Assembly (NCBI RefSeq): GCF_000378185.1
Contig: NZ_KB899382.1
Location: 1 to 64,000 of the forward strand
DNA: 64,000 bases
Direction: 5' to 3'
DNA from: Salinimonas chungwhensis DSM 16280
Lineage (GTDB): Bacteria; Pseudomonadota; Gammaproteobacteria; Enterobacterales; Alteromonadaceae
The position numbers were made by a program, and so were the translations under genes. The notes beneath the pieces were generated by a model that made no database searches, had not been told where the DNA came from, and was given only the letters and a program-made list of their open reading frames with translations. This document shows, piece by piece, positions 8,903 through 17,539 of this stretch (the first letter of the stretch is position 1; every line of letters starts with the position of its first letter).

Positions 8903-8913
8903 CGCACGCCGTT

Positions 8914-9606
8914 TTAAAGTGATGCCAGTGTAGTGGTAAATAAAACTTCGGCAGGAGAGCCGGTGCGCGAACCGCCTTTATCCTCTAAGCTCACCGCTAA
9001 TGCTTTTACCGCATTTTTCACAATAAGCGGATGTAAGGGGCGCTGCCATATGCCTGATTGAGGGATCACGCCAAGCGAGACTGGCGCGGTTCCATCTTCG
9101 GGAATAACCCACAACTCATAATCTCTGGCGTTGCGGTTTTCAATATTGCCAGTGGCTTTCACGATAAGCTGATCATTTACCACTTCAATTAGCCACAGTG
9201 GCGCAGACTGCTCATTGTTGACCACAGCAATTTGAGAAGGGGTTACTTCCTGAGGTGAAGGCAGGCGGGTCCATAACAGTAGCGCCGCAATGAAGAAAGT
9301 CGCTGCAAGCCCGCCCCATAACCACCAGCCAGGCTTAGTCGAGGCCTTTGACGCGGGCACATTAGCTGTTCTGTCCAGGTCAATAGTGCGCCCGGCGATA
9401 TTCTGCCAAACATGTTCAGACGGCGTCTGCCCGGGTAGTGATGTGGTTAGTGAGTTAAGCTGACGCTCCCAGTACCAGGTTGTGCGCGCCAGCGCTTCGT
9501 GTCGCATCATTAGTTTTCTAAAACGTTCTCTGGCAGGCCCTCGCAGGGTGCCAAGCACATATTCAGCCGCCAGTGCATGGCGTCTTTCCCGATTTAAATA
9601 ATTCAT
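8914..9606 (-). CDS. RskA-type anti-sigma factor
   Basis: A 230-residue single-pass membrane protein. The N-terminal cytoplasmic domain (about 1-75; AAEYVLGTLRGPARERF) is a typical zinc-free anti-sigma domain. A membrane helix follows at about 93-113 (WWLWGGLAATFFIAALLLW), then an RskA C-terminal periplasmic domain (about 125-230). It should hold the adjacent ECF sigma factor at the membrane until released by a periplasmic signal. I chose the ATG at 9606 because it overlaps the sigma stop as ATGA; a GTG at 9618 would add four residues. The tight coupling supports a sigma/anti-sigma pair. Confidence 0.85.
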   Translation of the reverse strand: MNYLNRERRHALAAEYVLGTLRGPARERFRKLMMRHEALARTTWYWERQLNSLTTSLPGQTPSEHVWQNIAGRTIDLDRTANVPASKASTKPGWWLWGGLAATFFIAALLLWTRLPSPQEVTPSQIAVVNNEQSAPLWLIEVVNDQLIVKATGNIENRNARDYELWVIPEDGTAPVSLGVIPQSGIWQRPLHPLIVKNAVKALAVSLEDKGGSRTGSPAEVLFTTTLASL

Positions 9607-10124
9607 AATGAAAGGCACCGCATTAAGTTTTTCAGCCCCCGGCGAATCCAGCTTTTTACCGTTCCCAGCGGACTTTCCAAATGATTTTTTACTTCCTCAT
9701 GAGACAACCCATGAAAGTAAGCCAGCGAAATGGCCTGACGTTGTTCATGGTCCAAATCTTCAATACACTGGTGAAGTTTGCGCTGGTCATCACCTCTAAG
9801 CGGCGCATCTGAAATGCTGATTTCACCGTCAAGGGACTGCTCCGGGCGGGCTTTTTTGTATCGAATACTGTCCAGTGCACGATAGCGGGCGATACTGACC
9901 ATCCAGGTTAATACCGTGCCCCGGCCCCGGTGATAGCTGTCTGCGTGTTGCCAGATCTGTACGTAAGCATCCTGCAACGCTTCCTCAGCCAAATCACGGC
10001 GTCGTAACATTTTCAAAACGACAGCAAAAAGATGGTCACTGGTGTGCTCATATAATGTGGCAAATGCTGCTTTTTCGCCGCGGCTGACATCATATAAAAG
10101 CGGGAGGAGTTCTTCTTGTTCCAT
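9603..10124 (-). CDS. ECF sigma factor (SigK-like)
   Basis: A 173-residue ECF sigma-70 factor. Region 2 is at about residues 24-92 (DLAEEALQDAYVQIWQHADSY, then GTVLTWMVSIARYRALDSIR). Region 4 is at about 112-165 and ends in a helix-turn-helix with LSYFHGLSHEEV-like spacing (AISLAYFHGLSHEEVKNHL). Sequence and partner resemble the SigK/RskA group. It directs RNA polymerase to a small regulon that probably includes the DUF4331 and lipoprotein genes just downstream and its own operon. A 10-bp dyad (10150-10181) lies 26-57 bases before the start. Confidence 0.9.
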   Translation of the reverse strand: MEQEELLPLLYDVSRGEKAAFATLYEHTSDHLFAVVLKMLRRRDLAEEALQDAYVQIWQHADSYHRGRGTVLTWMVSIARYRALDSIRYKKARPEQSLDGEISISDAPLRGDDQRKLHQCIEDLDHEQRQAISLAYFHGLSHEEVKNHLESPLGTVKSWIRRGLKNLMRCLSL

Positions 10125-10149
10125 TTATTGTAAGGCCTTCATGCTGGCG

Positions 10150-10181
10150 CTTGCTGTGTTTTCCCTGCGGGACACAGCAAG
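10150..10181. promoter_or_regulatory. 10-bp dyad upstream of the ECF sigma gene
   Basis: CTTGCTGTGT (10150-10159) pairs with ACACAGCAAG (10172-10181) across 12 bases. It sits in the leader or promoter of the sigma operon and shares its core with the hairpin after the anti-sigma gene. It may be an operator or an RNA hairpin. The rest of 10182-10463 shows nothing further. Confidence 0.4.
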
Positions 10182-10463
10182 TATAAGGATATGTTATGAG
10201 TACCTTTTTAACACGAGTAAGGTTCAGGTGCTAATTGTCACCAGGGACTTGTGGTGGACTATGGGTGCTGAAGAGCGATGGAATACAATGCGACATTTAT
10301 CAGCGCCTGCACGGGTAAGATTGCAAAAAGGTATCTAGTCATAAAAAACAACGTTCAGGTTTAACTACTGTTGGAAAATGAGAGTCTTTATTAAAAGCCG
10401 TTAACATGTCTTTGGCGAACAAAAGTGTAACTGAGTAATATGTAGTCCCGATGCTGTAAGCCC

Positions 10464-10481
10464 AAAAAAAGCCTGACAGGC
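10464..10481 (-). terminator. short terminator of the chemotaxis operon
   Basis: Immediately after the cheB stop, the minus strand has a short GCCT/AGGC stem (10471-10481) followed by seven T (complement of A at 10464-10470). The stem is weak but the position is right for the end of the operon. Confidence 0.5.
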
Positions 10482-10482
10482 A

Positions 10483-11526
10483 CTATACCCTTGAGCCCGC
10501 GTTCGTCGCCTCCAGGTAACGTATAATAGCTGCCGGGATCTGCTGAAGACTGAGGACCTCGCTGGCTGCGTTAAGCGCAATGGCTGCTTTTGGCATACCA
10601 AACACCACACAGGTTTCCTCATTTTGACAAATAGTGTGCGCGCCTTGTTTATGTAACGCCTGGAGCCCACGGGCGCCGTCTTTGCCCATTCCGGTCAGTA
10701 ATATACCCACCGCATTGTGCGCAGCATGCTTATTGACGGCCTCAAACATGACATCTACCGATGGCTTATGGCCACTCACCCGGCCTGAGTCGAGCAGGGC
10801 AGTTCGGTAGTCAGCGCCACTTTTCTCGATAATCAGATGTTTGTCGCCAGGCGCAAGATATACAGTACCTGGTAATAGACGTTCGTTACCTGCAGCCTCA
10901 CGAACTTTGACACGGCTGCAGTTGTCCAGTCGTCGGGCAAAATTTTTGGTAAAACCGGGCGGCATGTGCTGGGTAATAATTGTCGCTGGTGCATTAGCAG
11001 GCAGCGCTTCAATAATGTATTTGATGGCTTCTGTCCCACCCGTTGAGGCGCCGATGGCGATAATTTTTTCGGTACTGGTGTAATGAGTAGGTAGCACGGT
11101 GGTTACTGGTGGAGGCGGTTTGATTCGTCTTGCTGTGGCTGCAGCATATATTTTCTCGGCAATGAGCGACTGGTACTCTTCAATACCTTTGGCAATATCA
11201 ATTTTGGGTTTGGGAATAAAGTCAACGGCGCCCAGCGCCAGCGCGCGCAGCGTTGCATCCGCTCCGGCTTCGGTTAAGGTAGAAATCATTACTACCGGTG
11301 TAGGGCGGGATTGCATAAGAACTTCTAAAAAACGCAATCCGTCAACTTTAGGCATCTCAATATCCAGCGTAATGACATCCGGAGCCTGTTCAATAACCAT
11401 CTTTTTTGCTACATAGGCATCCGGGGCCACACCTGCCAATGAAAGGCCGGGCGTTTGGTGGATAATCTCTGCTAGCAATTGACGGATGAGGGCTGAATCA
11501 TCCACCACCAGCACCTTAATCGTCAT
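10483..11526 (-). CDS. cheB: CheB chemoreceptor methylesterase/glutamine deamidase
   Basis: A 347-residue two-domain protein. The N-terminal receiver (1-120) has the acidic pocket VDDS and the phospho-acceptor in LDIEMPKVDG. The C-terminal methylesterase (about 160-340) has the catalytic triad: Ser in GASTGGTEA, His in TQHMPPGF, and Asp in LTGMGKDGA. Phosphorylation by CheA activates removal of methyl groups from receptors, giving adaptation. Its start overlaps the cheD stop as ATGA. It is the last gene of the operon, ahead of a terminator-like hairpin. Confidence 0.97.
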   Translation of the reverse strand: MTIKVLVVDDSALIRQLLAEIIHQTPGLSLAGVAPDAYVAKKMVIEQAPDVITLDIEMPKVDGLRFLEVLMQSRPTPVVMISTLTEAGADATLRALALGAVDFIPKPKIDIAKGIEEYQSLIAEKIYAAATARRIKPPPPVTTVLPTHYTSTEKIIAIGASTGGTEAIKYIIEALPANAPATIITQHMPPGFTKNFARRLDNCSRVKVREAAGNERLLPGTVYLAPGDKHLIIEKSGADYRTALLDSGRVSGHKPSVDVMFEAVNKHAAHNAVGILLTGMGKDGARGLQALHKQGAHTICQNEETCVVFGMPKAAIALNAASEVLSLQQIPAAIIRYLEATNAGSRV

Positions 11527-12149
11527 TGCGGTTCCACGTTAAAAAAATCAAAGGTAGTGCGCAAATGCTGCTCTTTGAGTTTGCGCTGGTAGATAGACTC
11601 ACGATCGATGATTGTCGTATTCTGCAGTCGTTTAATTTTCTTAACTCTCACTTGGCCTGATTCTGGAAGAAAATAAATTTTACGCGGATAGTCGCCTAAT
11701 AAATCTTTGGCTCTCACCGGGATGTGCTCTGTGCGCAGATAGTCAATAACAAACTCGGCGTTCTTTTCGCCCACACAGGAATGAGAAAGTTTACTCATTA
11801 CATTGCCGCCACCAAATACTTTTGCCTGGATGTGACGCCTGTCAGCCCCCAATCTGATCATATCGTTAATCAGCAGCTCCATAGCATGCATGCCGTAACG
11901 CGCCGGGCCGCCATGGCCGTGGTTATCGCCTGGATAATCACAGGGTAATAAAAAATGATTCATACCATGGACTTTGTTCTTGCAGTCCTGAAGGCACGCG
12001 GCCACGCAAGATCCTAAAACCGTCACAATCATAGTGGCTGTGTTTGAGGCAAAATATTCGCCGGGCAAAATTTTAACCGCCTGACGCTCGAACCGCTTGT
12101 CAAAATAGGTGTTCAGTCCGGACAGGCGTTCTCGGGCAGGTTCAGCCAT
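11523..12149 (-). CDS. cheD: CheD chemoreceptor glutamine deamidase
   Basis: A 208-residue CheD homologue. The catalytic cysteine lies in TVLGSCVAACL (about residue 47) and the histidine in HGMNHFLLP. FGGGNVM and the GEKNAEFV segment are also family-typical. CheD deamidates receptor glutamines to methylatable glutamates and can tune receptor activity. It overlaps cheR by eight bases and cheB by four, so the three adaptation enzymes are translated together. It is slightly longer than typical CheD because of a C-terminal tail (about 180-208) that I cannot assign. Confidence 0.95.
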   Translation of the reverse strand: MAEPARERLSGLNTYFDKRFERQAVKILPGEYFASNTATMIVTVLGSCVAACLQDCKNKVHGMNHFLLPCDYPGDNHGHGGPARYGMHAMELLINDMIRLGADRRHIQAKVFGGGNVMSKLSHSCVGEKNAEFVIDYLRTEHIPVRAKDLLGDYPRKIYFLPESGQVRVKKIKRLQNTTIIDRESIYQRKLKEQHLRTTFDFFNVEPQ

Positions 12150-13017
12150 TAGACTTCCGTTTTACTGGCTGATAAGTGGTATGCCCAAGCGGTTGGACTA
12201 AATGTGGTGCCATTGAAAAGTTTTCGGAATGTCCGGCGATGTACAAGCCTCGCTCAGGTAATAACGTCACCATTTTTTCTAAAAGGCGTAGCTGGGTCTG
12301 CTTGTCAAAGTAGATCATCACATTGCGACAAAAAATAATATCAACCTGTTTAGGTAACGGCCATTGAGGCGCAGTCAGATTAATCTGGCGAAAATCCACC
12401 ATGGCTCTGAGTTCAGGGACAATGCGTACTCTGCCTTTGTTGTTATCCCGCCCACGGTGCAGAAAATGTTTACACTGCTGCACTGATAAATGCTGGCTCA
12501 CCTGTGCCGGATAAACACCTTGGCGAGCTTTATCGAGCATGTTGCTGTCGATATCTGACGCGATGATTTTTACCGGTGTTTTGAAGCTCCCAAAGTGCTC
12601 GGCCACGGTCATCGCTATTGAATAGGGCTCCTCGCCTGAACTACTGGCGGCGCACCAGATGGTTTTTACGCCCGGAGTTGCTGCCAGATATTCAGACAAA
12701 ATTGCAAAATGATGGGGCTCGCGAAAAAATGACGTCAGATTTGTCGTCAACGCATTTATAAAATGCTGCTGTTCGCGGGGCGTACGTTTCAGATAGTCTA
12801 GATAATCAGTAAAACTTCGCTGTTTTAATGTTCTCAGTCGCCTGACCAGGCGACTGTAAACCATGGCGTCTTTCGTATCCGCCAGGCGGATCCCGGCGAT
12901 ACGGTAGAGCGTTTGCCGCACACTGTTAAAATCATCAGGGCTATAGGCAAACTCGGTGGCAACAGCACACGCCGGTGTACCGTTGCCATCGATACCATCA
13001 GAAACTTTCCCATTCAT
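12142..13017 (-). CDS. cheR: CheR chemoreceptor methyltransferase
   Basis: A 291-residue SAM-dependent methyltransferase that methylates receptor glutamates. The N-terminal helical domain (about 25-90) is followed by the catalytic domain, with TSFFREPHHF, the SAM-binding motif WCAASSSGEEPYS and DIIFCRNVMIYFD. No TPR extension is present. It may dock on the EWESF tail of the receptor encoded just before it. Its ATG lies inside the 3' end of that receptor gene (20-base overlap), which implies coupling. Confidence 0.96.
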   Translation of the reverse strand: MNGKVSDGIDGNGTPACAVATEFAYSPDDFNSVRQTLYRIAGIRLADTKDAMVYSRLVRRLRTLKQRSFTDYLDYLKRTPREQQHFINALTTNLTSFFREPHHFAILSEYLAATPGVKTIWCAASSSGEEPYSIAMTVAEHFGSFKTPVKIIASDIDSNMLDKARQGVYPAQVSQHLSVQQCKHFLHRGRDNNKGRVRIVPELRAMVDFRQINLTAPQWPLPKQVDIIFCRNVMIYFDKQTQLRLLEKMVTLLPERGLYIAGHSENFSMAPHLVQPLGHTTYQPVKRKSNG

Positions 13018-15169
13018 CTTCTTCAGGCGCCGATGTTTTTAGTTGTGCAAGTTTATTGACGGGTTTCTCAACGCTTCTGGCGGTTGATTTTGGTAACGCT
13101 CTGGGGACCGCCGCCAGTTTGATATCATCTTCTTGCTCATCGGTTAGCTTAAAAGTGGCTACCCGTTCGGCAAGCTGTTCTGATTGTTGTTGCATACTTT
13201 CGGCAGCCGCAGCGGCTTCTTCCACCAAGGCAGCATTTTGCTGGGTCATTTCATCCATTTGTGACACGGCTTTACTGATTTCGTCAATGCCGGTGGCTTG
13301 TTCGGCTGATGCTGCGGCAATTTCAGTCATGATATCATTGACTCTTTTGATCGATGTCACCACATTACCCATGGTCTCACCTGACTCATTGACCAGGGTG
13401 TTACCCGAAGCTATTTTTGCCACCGAGCCGGAGATCAACTCTTTGATATCTTTTGCCGCACCCGCTGAACGCTGGGCGAGGGTACGTACTTCTGAGGCGA
13501 CCACAGCAAATCCACGACCTTGCTCTCCAGCCCGCGCAGCTTCCACCGCAGCGTTTAGTGCCAGAATATTGGTTTGGAACGCGATCCCATCAATCACCCC
13601 AATAATGTCAGAGATTTGCTGGGCCGATTCATTAATACTGGCCATGGTTTCGACCACTTCCTGAATAACTTTTCCGCCTTTAACTGCAATCTCAGACGCC
13701 TGCGACGCAAGTGAACTGGCTTGTTCAGCGTTTTCAGCATTGAGTCGTACAGTGCCGGTAAGCTGCTCCATGCTTGATGCTGTTTCTTCCAGGCTGGACG
13801 CTTGCTGTTCTGTGCGACTCGACAGGTCGGCGTTACCACTGGCAATTTCGCTGGATGCTGAATTAATAGTTTCAACCGCTGTATTGATGCGATTGACGGT
13901 ATTGCGTAAATCTCTGATGAAATGATTAATAGCTGAACCGAGAACCTGAAATTCTCCTTCCAGTTCATGGTTAATTTCACAGGTTAAATCACCCTTTGCC
14001 AACTGGCCCATTACTGCTTTGATATCATAAATAGCGGTAGTTCGGGCAGTGACATCCGTTGCGTATTTTACTACTCGGAAAGGGTCGCCATTTTGGTCGA
14101 AGATGGGGTTGTAGGACGCCTGAATCCAAACTTCTTTTCCGTTTTTGCCGATACGTCGATACTCGCCTGACTGGTACTGACCTTTGTTAAGTCCTTCCCA
14201 GAAGGTGCGATAATCAATGCTATTACGGGTTTCACTGTCGACAAACATACTATGATGTTTGCCTTTGATATCTTTTAACGCGTAGCCGGTGACACTTAAA
14301 AAGTTCTCATTGGCATCAAGTATCATGCCGTCCATGTCAAACTCGATCACTGCCTGGGACTTACTAATAGCGGCAATCTGGCCTTCAAAGTAGGCGTTTT
14401 TCAACTTATCCGCAGTAATATCAATGGCAAACTCAACCACCTTTACCACACTGCCTTTGGTATCAAGAATAGGATTATAAGATGACTGCAGCCAGATTTC
14501 TTCACCAGATTGTGTAATGCGCTTAAACTCACCGGATTTGCGTTCGCCTTTGCTTAGCGCTTTCCAGAAAGCCTGATAACGTTCCGGCGTACGATCTTTG
14601 CCATCTAACAAAATGCTATGGGGCTTGCCTAATACATCGTCTTTAGCGTAGCCAGTTAATACAGAGAAGTTGTCATTGCAGTCAACAAATTCACCGTCTA
14701 CCGTATATTCAGCAAGCGCCTGGGCATTACTTAAGGCAGTAAGCATTCCGCTTTTCACCAGTAATTCGGTTTGATCAACCCATTCGACCATGGTTCCAAT
14801 ATTTTCATTATTGTGGTCGAGCATCGGATTGAGGGTGAGCTTAAAATTCAGACTACCTACTGTTATAGAAGAAACCATTGGCTCTTTCAGTGAAGCGAGA
14901 GTGTCACGCTGATGGGCCGGGTGGCGATGGAACTGGTCTATATTCTGCCCCACAAGATTGTCGGCGGAAAAGTTGGGCAGGGCTTTTTGAAGTTCGTCTT
15001 CATTTTCTTTAAGAAGACGCTGAACGGCCTTATTGGCATAAATAATATTACGGTCTTTATCCGCCATCATTATACAGGTGGTTGTGGCTTCCAGTGACTG
15101 TTCAATGCGCAGCATTTGTAATTGCTGAGCTTTGATAGCTTCGGCTTTAAATAGATTAAACATTCCCAT
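12998..15169 (-). CDS. soluble triple-PAS methyl-accepting chemotaxis protein
   Basis: A 723-residue chemoreceptor without a membrane helix. Three PAS domains (about 20-130, 145-255 and 265-380) are followed by a HAMP-like segment (about 385-430) and a full signalling domain whose hairpin tip reads IIGVIDGIAFQTNILALNAA. The second and third PAS domains are closely similar (LTGYA/VTGYALKDI, then SGE(F/Y)(K/R)RI and WLQSSYNPI/WIQASYNPI), which suggests an internal duplication. The last residues, DEWESF, match the pentapeptide tether that recruits CheR/CheB. Soluble PAS receptors usually sense redox state, ligand or internal energy; I cannot name the ligand or cofactor. It starts directly after the cheW stop. 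Confidence 0.93.
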   Translation of the reverse strand: MGMFNLFKAEAIKAQQLQMLRIEQSLEATTTCIMMADKDRNIIYANKAVQRLLKENEDELQKALPNFSADNLVGQNIDQFHRHPAHQRDTLASLKEPMVSSITVGSLNFKLTLNPMLDHNNENIGTMVEWVDQTELLVKSGMLTALSNAQALAEYTVDGEFVDCNDNFSVLTGYAKDDVLGKPHSILLDGKDRTPERYQAFWKALSKGERKSGEFKRITQSGEEIWLQSSYNPILDTKGSVVKVVEFAIDITADKLKNAYFEGQIAAISKSQAVIEFDMDGMILDANENFLSVTGYALKDIKGKHHSMFVDSETRNSIDYRTFWEGLNKGQYQSGEYRRIGKNGKEVWIQASYNPIFDQNGDPFRVVKYATDVTARTTAIYDIKAVMGQLAKGDLTCEINHELEGEFQVLGSAINHFIRDLRNTVNRINTAVETINSASSEIASGNADLSSRTEQQASSLEETASSMEQLTGTVRLNAENAEQASSLASQASEIAVKGGKVIQEVVETMASINESAQQISDIIGVIDGIAFQTNILALNAAVEAARAGEQGRGFAVVASEVRTLAQRSAGAAKDIKELISGSVAKIASGNTLVNESGETMGNVVTSIKRVNDIMTEIAAASAEQATGIDEISKAVSQMDEMTQQNAALVEEAAAAAESMQQQSEQLAERVATFKLTDEQEDDIKLAAVPRALPKSTARSVEKPVNKLAQLKTSAPEEDEWESF

Positions 15170-15664
15170 TTATAAATCCCCGGTTTGATTATGGGTGTCA
15201 AAGAGGCCCAGTTCGCTACTGGATATCAGGTGCTCAATATTTACTAAAATCACCATGTTTTCTTCAACAGAGGCTAAACCTTGCAGATATCTGCTATCGA
15301 ATGCCACGCCAAACTCGGGTGGCGGTCTGATTTCGTCATCGTTAAGCCGGATAACATCCGACACGCCGTCCACTACAATACCTACAATGCGATCCAGCAC
15401 GTTGAGCATGATGACAATAGTGAACTCGTTATAAACAGGGGCGCCGACATTAAACTTAATGCGCAGGTCGATAATAGGTACGATATCGCCACGCAGATTG
15501 AGAACCCCTTTGATAAAGTCCGGCGCATTGGCAATTTTTGTCACTGGCTCATAGCCTCTGATTTCTTTTACCGCGCTTATGTCCAGAGCGTAATGTTCTT
15601 CGCCCAAAACAAAGCTCAAAAATTCGTTTTTTGTTTGAAAGTGTGTTTGCTCTGCTGCACTCAT
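15170..15664 (-). CDS. cheW: CheW chemotaxis coupling protein
   Basis: A 164-residue CheW-like protein made of a single CheW fold (FLSFVLGEEHYALDISAVKEIRGY, then GVLNLRGDIVPIIDLR). It links receptors to CheA in the signalling array. I chose the ATG at 15664 because it overlaps the cheA stop as ATGA and has AGGAGG upstream. An in-frame ATG at 15697 would add 11 residues lying fully inside cheA and is less likely. Confidence 0.95.
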   Translation of the reverse strand: MSAAEQTHFQTKNEFLSFVLGEEHYALDISAVKEIRGYEPVTKIANAPDFIKGVLNLRGDIVPIIDLRIKFNVGAPVYNEFTIVIMLNVLDRIVGIVVDGVSDVIRLNDDEIRPPPEFGVAFDSRYLQGLASVEENMVILVNIEHLISSSELGLFDTHNQTGDL

Positions 15665-17526
15665 GCCAGCATTTCCTCCTGGTAAGCGGGGCGACACTGA
15701 TAAGCGATAGCATCTGCATCCAAAATCATGGCAACCTTGCCATCGCCCATAATAGTGGCGCCGGAAATCCCCGGAACTTTACGGTAGTGCTGCTCCAGGC
15801 TTTTAATGACGACCTGTTGCTGTCCCAGTAAATTGTCAACTAAAATACCGAATTGCTGTTTGCCGCTTTGCAGTAAAACAACAATCCCCTCAGTAGGATC
15901 GGTAACGGCATCATCCACATCCATAAGCTCATGGATGGCTACCAGAGGCCAATACTGATCCCGAATATGTAAAAGAGTGTCACTGCCTAATCGCTTAAGC
16001 TGGGCGCTGGCAGGTTGAATGGATTCGATGATGTTGACCAGAGGCACCACGAAGATTTGATCCCCAATAGCGACAGTGATTCCATCCACAATCGCCAGTG
16101 TCAGGGGAAGATGAATATAAAACGCAGAGCCGCTGCCGGCTCTGGATTCAATGTCGATGCGTCCACCGAGCGCTTCAATATTACGCTTTACCACATCCAT
16201 ACCTACGCCACGACCAGAGACATCTGTGACTTGCGCTGCGGTGGAAAAACCAGGCTCGAAGATCAGTGGCCAAACATCTTCGTCCGGCATATCGTGGCTA
16301 GCCACCAGCCCGTTTTCACTGGCTTTCTCCAGAATGCGCTGACGATCAAGACCGGCGCCATCATCAATGATACTGATAACAATGTTGCCGCCTTTTTGTT
16401 CAGCCCGAAGAATCACGGTGCCAGACGCAGCTTTACCAGACTGTTCTCTGATGTCAGGAAGCTCAATACCGTGATCAATACTGTTTCTGACTAAATGCGT
16501 AAGCGGGTCCACCAGCTTTTCAATCATGCATTTATCAATTTCTGTGGCGCCGCCTTCAATCTTCAGCTCCACCTTCTTGGCAAGCCGAGAGGCTAGATCT
16601 CTGACGACCCGCGGAAAGCGGTTGAAGGTCATATTAATCGGCAGCATACGCATCGACATTGCAGATTCCTGGATCTCCCGGGTATTGCGCTGAAGCTCGG
16701 CAATCGCCGATTGCAGTTTCTCTCCCAATGCGCCTTCAATTTGCTCACCAATCAGAGAAAGCATGGATTGGGTGATAACCAGCTCACCAACCTGGTTTAC
16801 CAGCGCATCAATCTTACCGGTATTAACACGAATAGATGAGGAGGACTTATGGCTTGCGTTGTTATTGACTGAGTTTGCAGTGCCTTTCGGCGCAGTACTG
16901 TCAGAGTCAGATACGCCACGGGGTGCCTCTACCTGATTGGTTTTTTGCGTATTGAAAAAGCCAAACTCGTTGTTATTTGGTTCAGCGCCGGCATTGCTAG
17001 CCTGCGCAGACTCTGTTTCGGTATCGAAGAAGCCGAAATCGTCTGTATCTGCGTTTGCACTGACGTAATCTTCGTCATCAAAAAATCCAAAATCATCATC
17101 GTCAGGTTTTTCAGAGTCTTGCTGCGCGGCGGCAGGCTGACCAGCTAACACGTGTTCCAGCTTTTTTTTTCCCGTTTCAATTAGCGTCTCTGGAAGGGGA
17201 TCCTGATCCCGGTATGCATCCAGAATTTGCTTAAGGATATCTACTGTTTCAAGGAGTAAATCCACAGTGCTGGTATCGATGTGAAAAGTGCCAGTTCTGG
17301 CCTTGTCCAGTAAATTTTCCAGAACATGAGTGACTTCTCCTAGCGCAGAAAAGCCAAATATACCGCTGCCGCCTTTGATTGAATGAGCTGCACGAAAAAT
17401 ACTATTAAGTTGCTCATGATCAGGTGATTGCACATTAAGCGCCATCAGCAACTGTTCCATCGTATCCAGGTGTTCCTGACTTTCCTCAAAAAACACACCG
17501 TGAAACTGCTCAATATCAATAGACAT
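15661..17526 (-). CDS. cheA: CheA chemotaxis histidine kinase with FGFF-repeat linker
   Basis: A 621-residue CheA. The P1/Hpt domain (1-105) has phospho-acceptor His48 in FRAAHSIKGG. P3 dimerisation is at about 232-300. P4 (about 300-475) has the N box HLVRNSIDHG, G1 IDDGAGLD and G2 GRGVGMDV. P5, the CheW-like domain, is at about 480-615. There is no recognisable P2 domain. Instead, residues about 130-230 form an acidic, low-complexity linker with three copies of D/E-F-G-F-F at 145-149, 163-167 and 187-191. P2 normally binds CheY, so these repeats may be CheY or CheB docking peptides; that is inference. It lies 13 bases after cheY. Confidence 0.96.
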   Translation of the reverse strand: MSIDIEQFHGVFFEESQEHLDTMEQLLMALNVQSPDHEQLNSIFRAAHSIKGGSGIFGFSALGEVTHVLENLLDKARTGTFHIDTSTVDLLLETVDILKQILDAYRDQDPLPETLIETGKKKLEHVLAGQPAAAQQDSEKPDDDDFGFFDDEDYVSANADTDDFGFFDTETESAQASNAGAEPNNNEFGFFNTQKTNQVEAPRGVSDSDSTAPKGTANSVNNNASHKSSSSIRVNTGKIDALVNQVGELVITQSMLSLIGEQIEGALGEKLQSAIAELQRNTREIQESAMSMRMLPINMTFNRFPRVVRDLASRLAKKVELKIEGGATEIDKCMIEKLVDPLTHLVRNSIDHGIELPDIREQSGKAASGTVILRAEQKGGNIVISIIDDGAGLDRQRILEKASENGLVASHDMPDEDVWPLIFEPGFSTAAQVTDVSGRGVGMDVVKRNIEALGGRIDIESRAGSGSAFYIHLPLTLAIVDGITVAIGDQIFVVPLVNIIESIQPASAQLKRLGSDTLLHIRDQYWPLVAIHELMDVDDAVTDPTEGIVVLLQSGKQQFGILVDNLLGQQQVVIKSLEQHYRKVPGISGATIMGDGKVAMILDADAIAYQCRPAYQEEMLA

Positions 17527-17539
17527 AGCAAGTAAGGCC

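Noticed and set aside
13038..13664. Long plus-strand frame opposite the receptor signalling domain
   Set aside because: Shadow of the minus-strand receptor; rich in S, A and L through the antisense of the conserved helices.
15665..15697. Longer cheW start
   Set aside because: It lies wholly inside cheA; the ATGA overlap with AGGAGG at 15664 is the better start.
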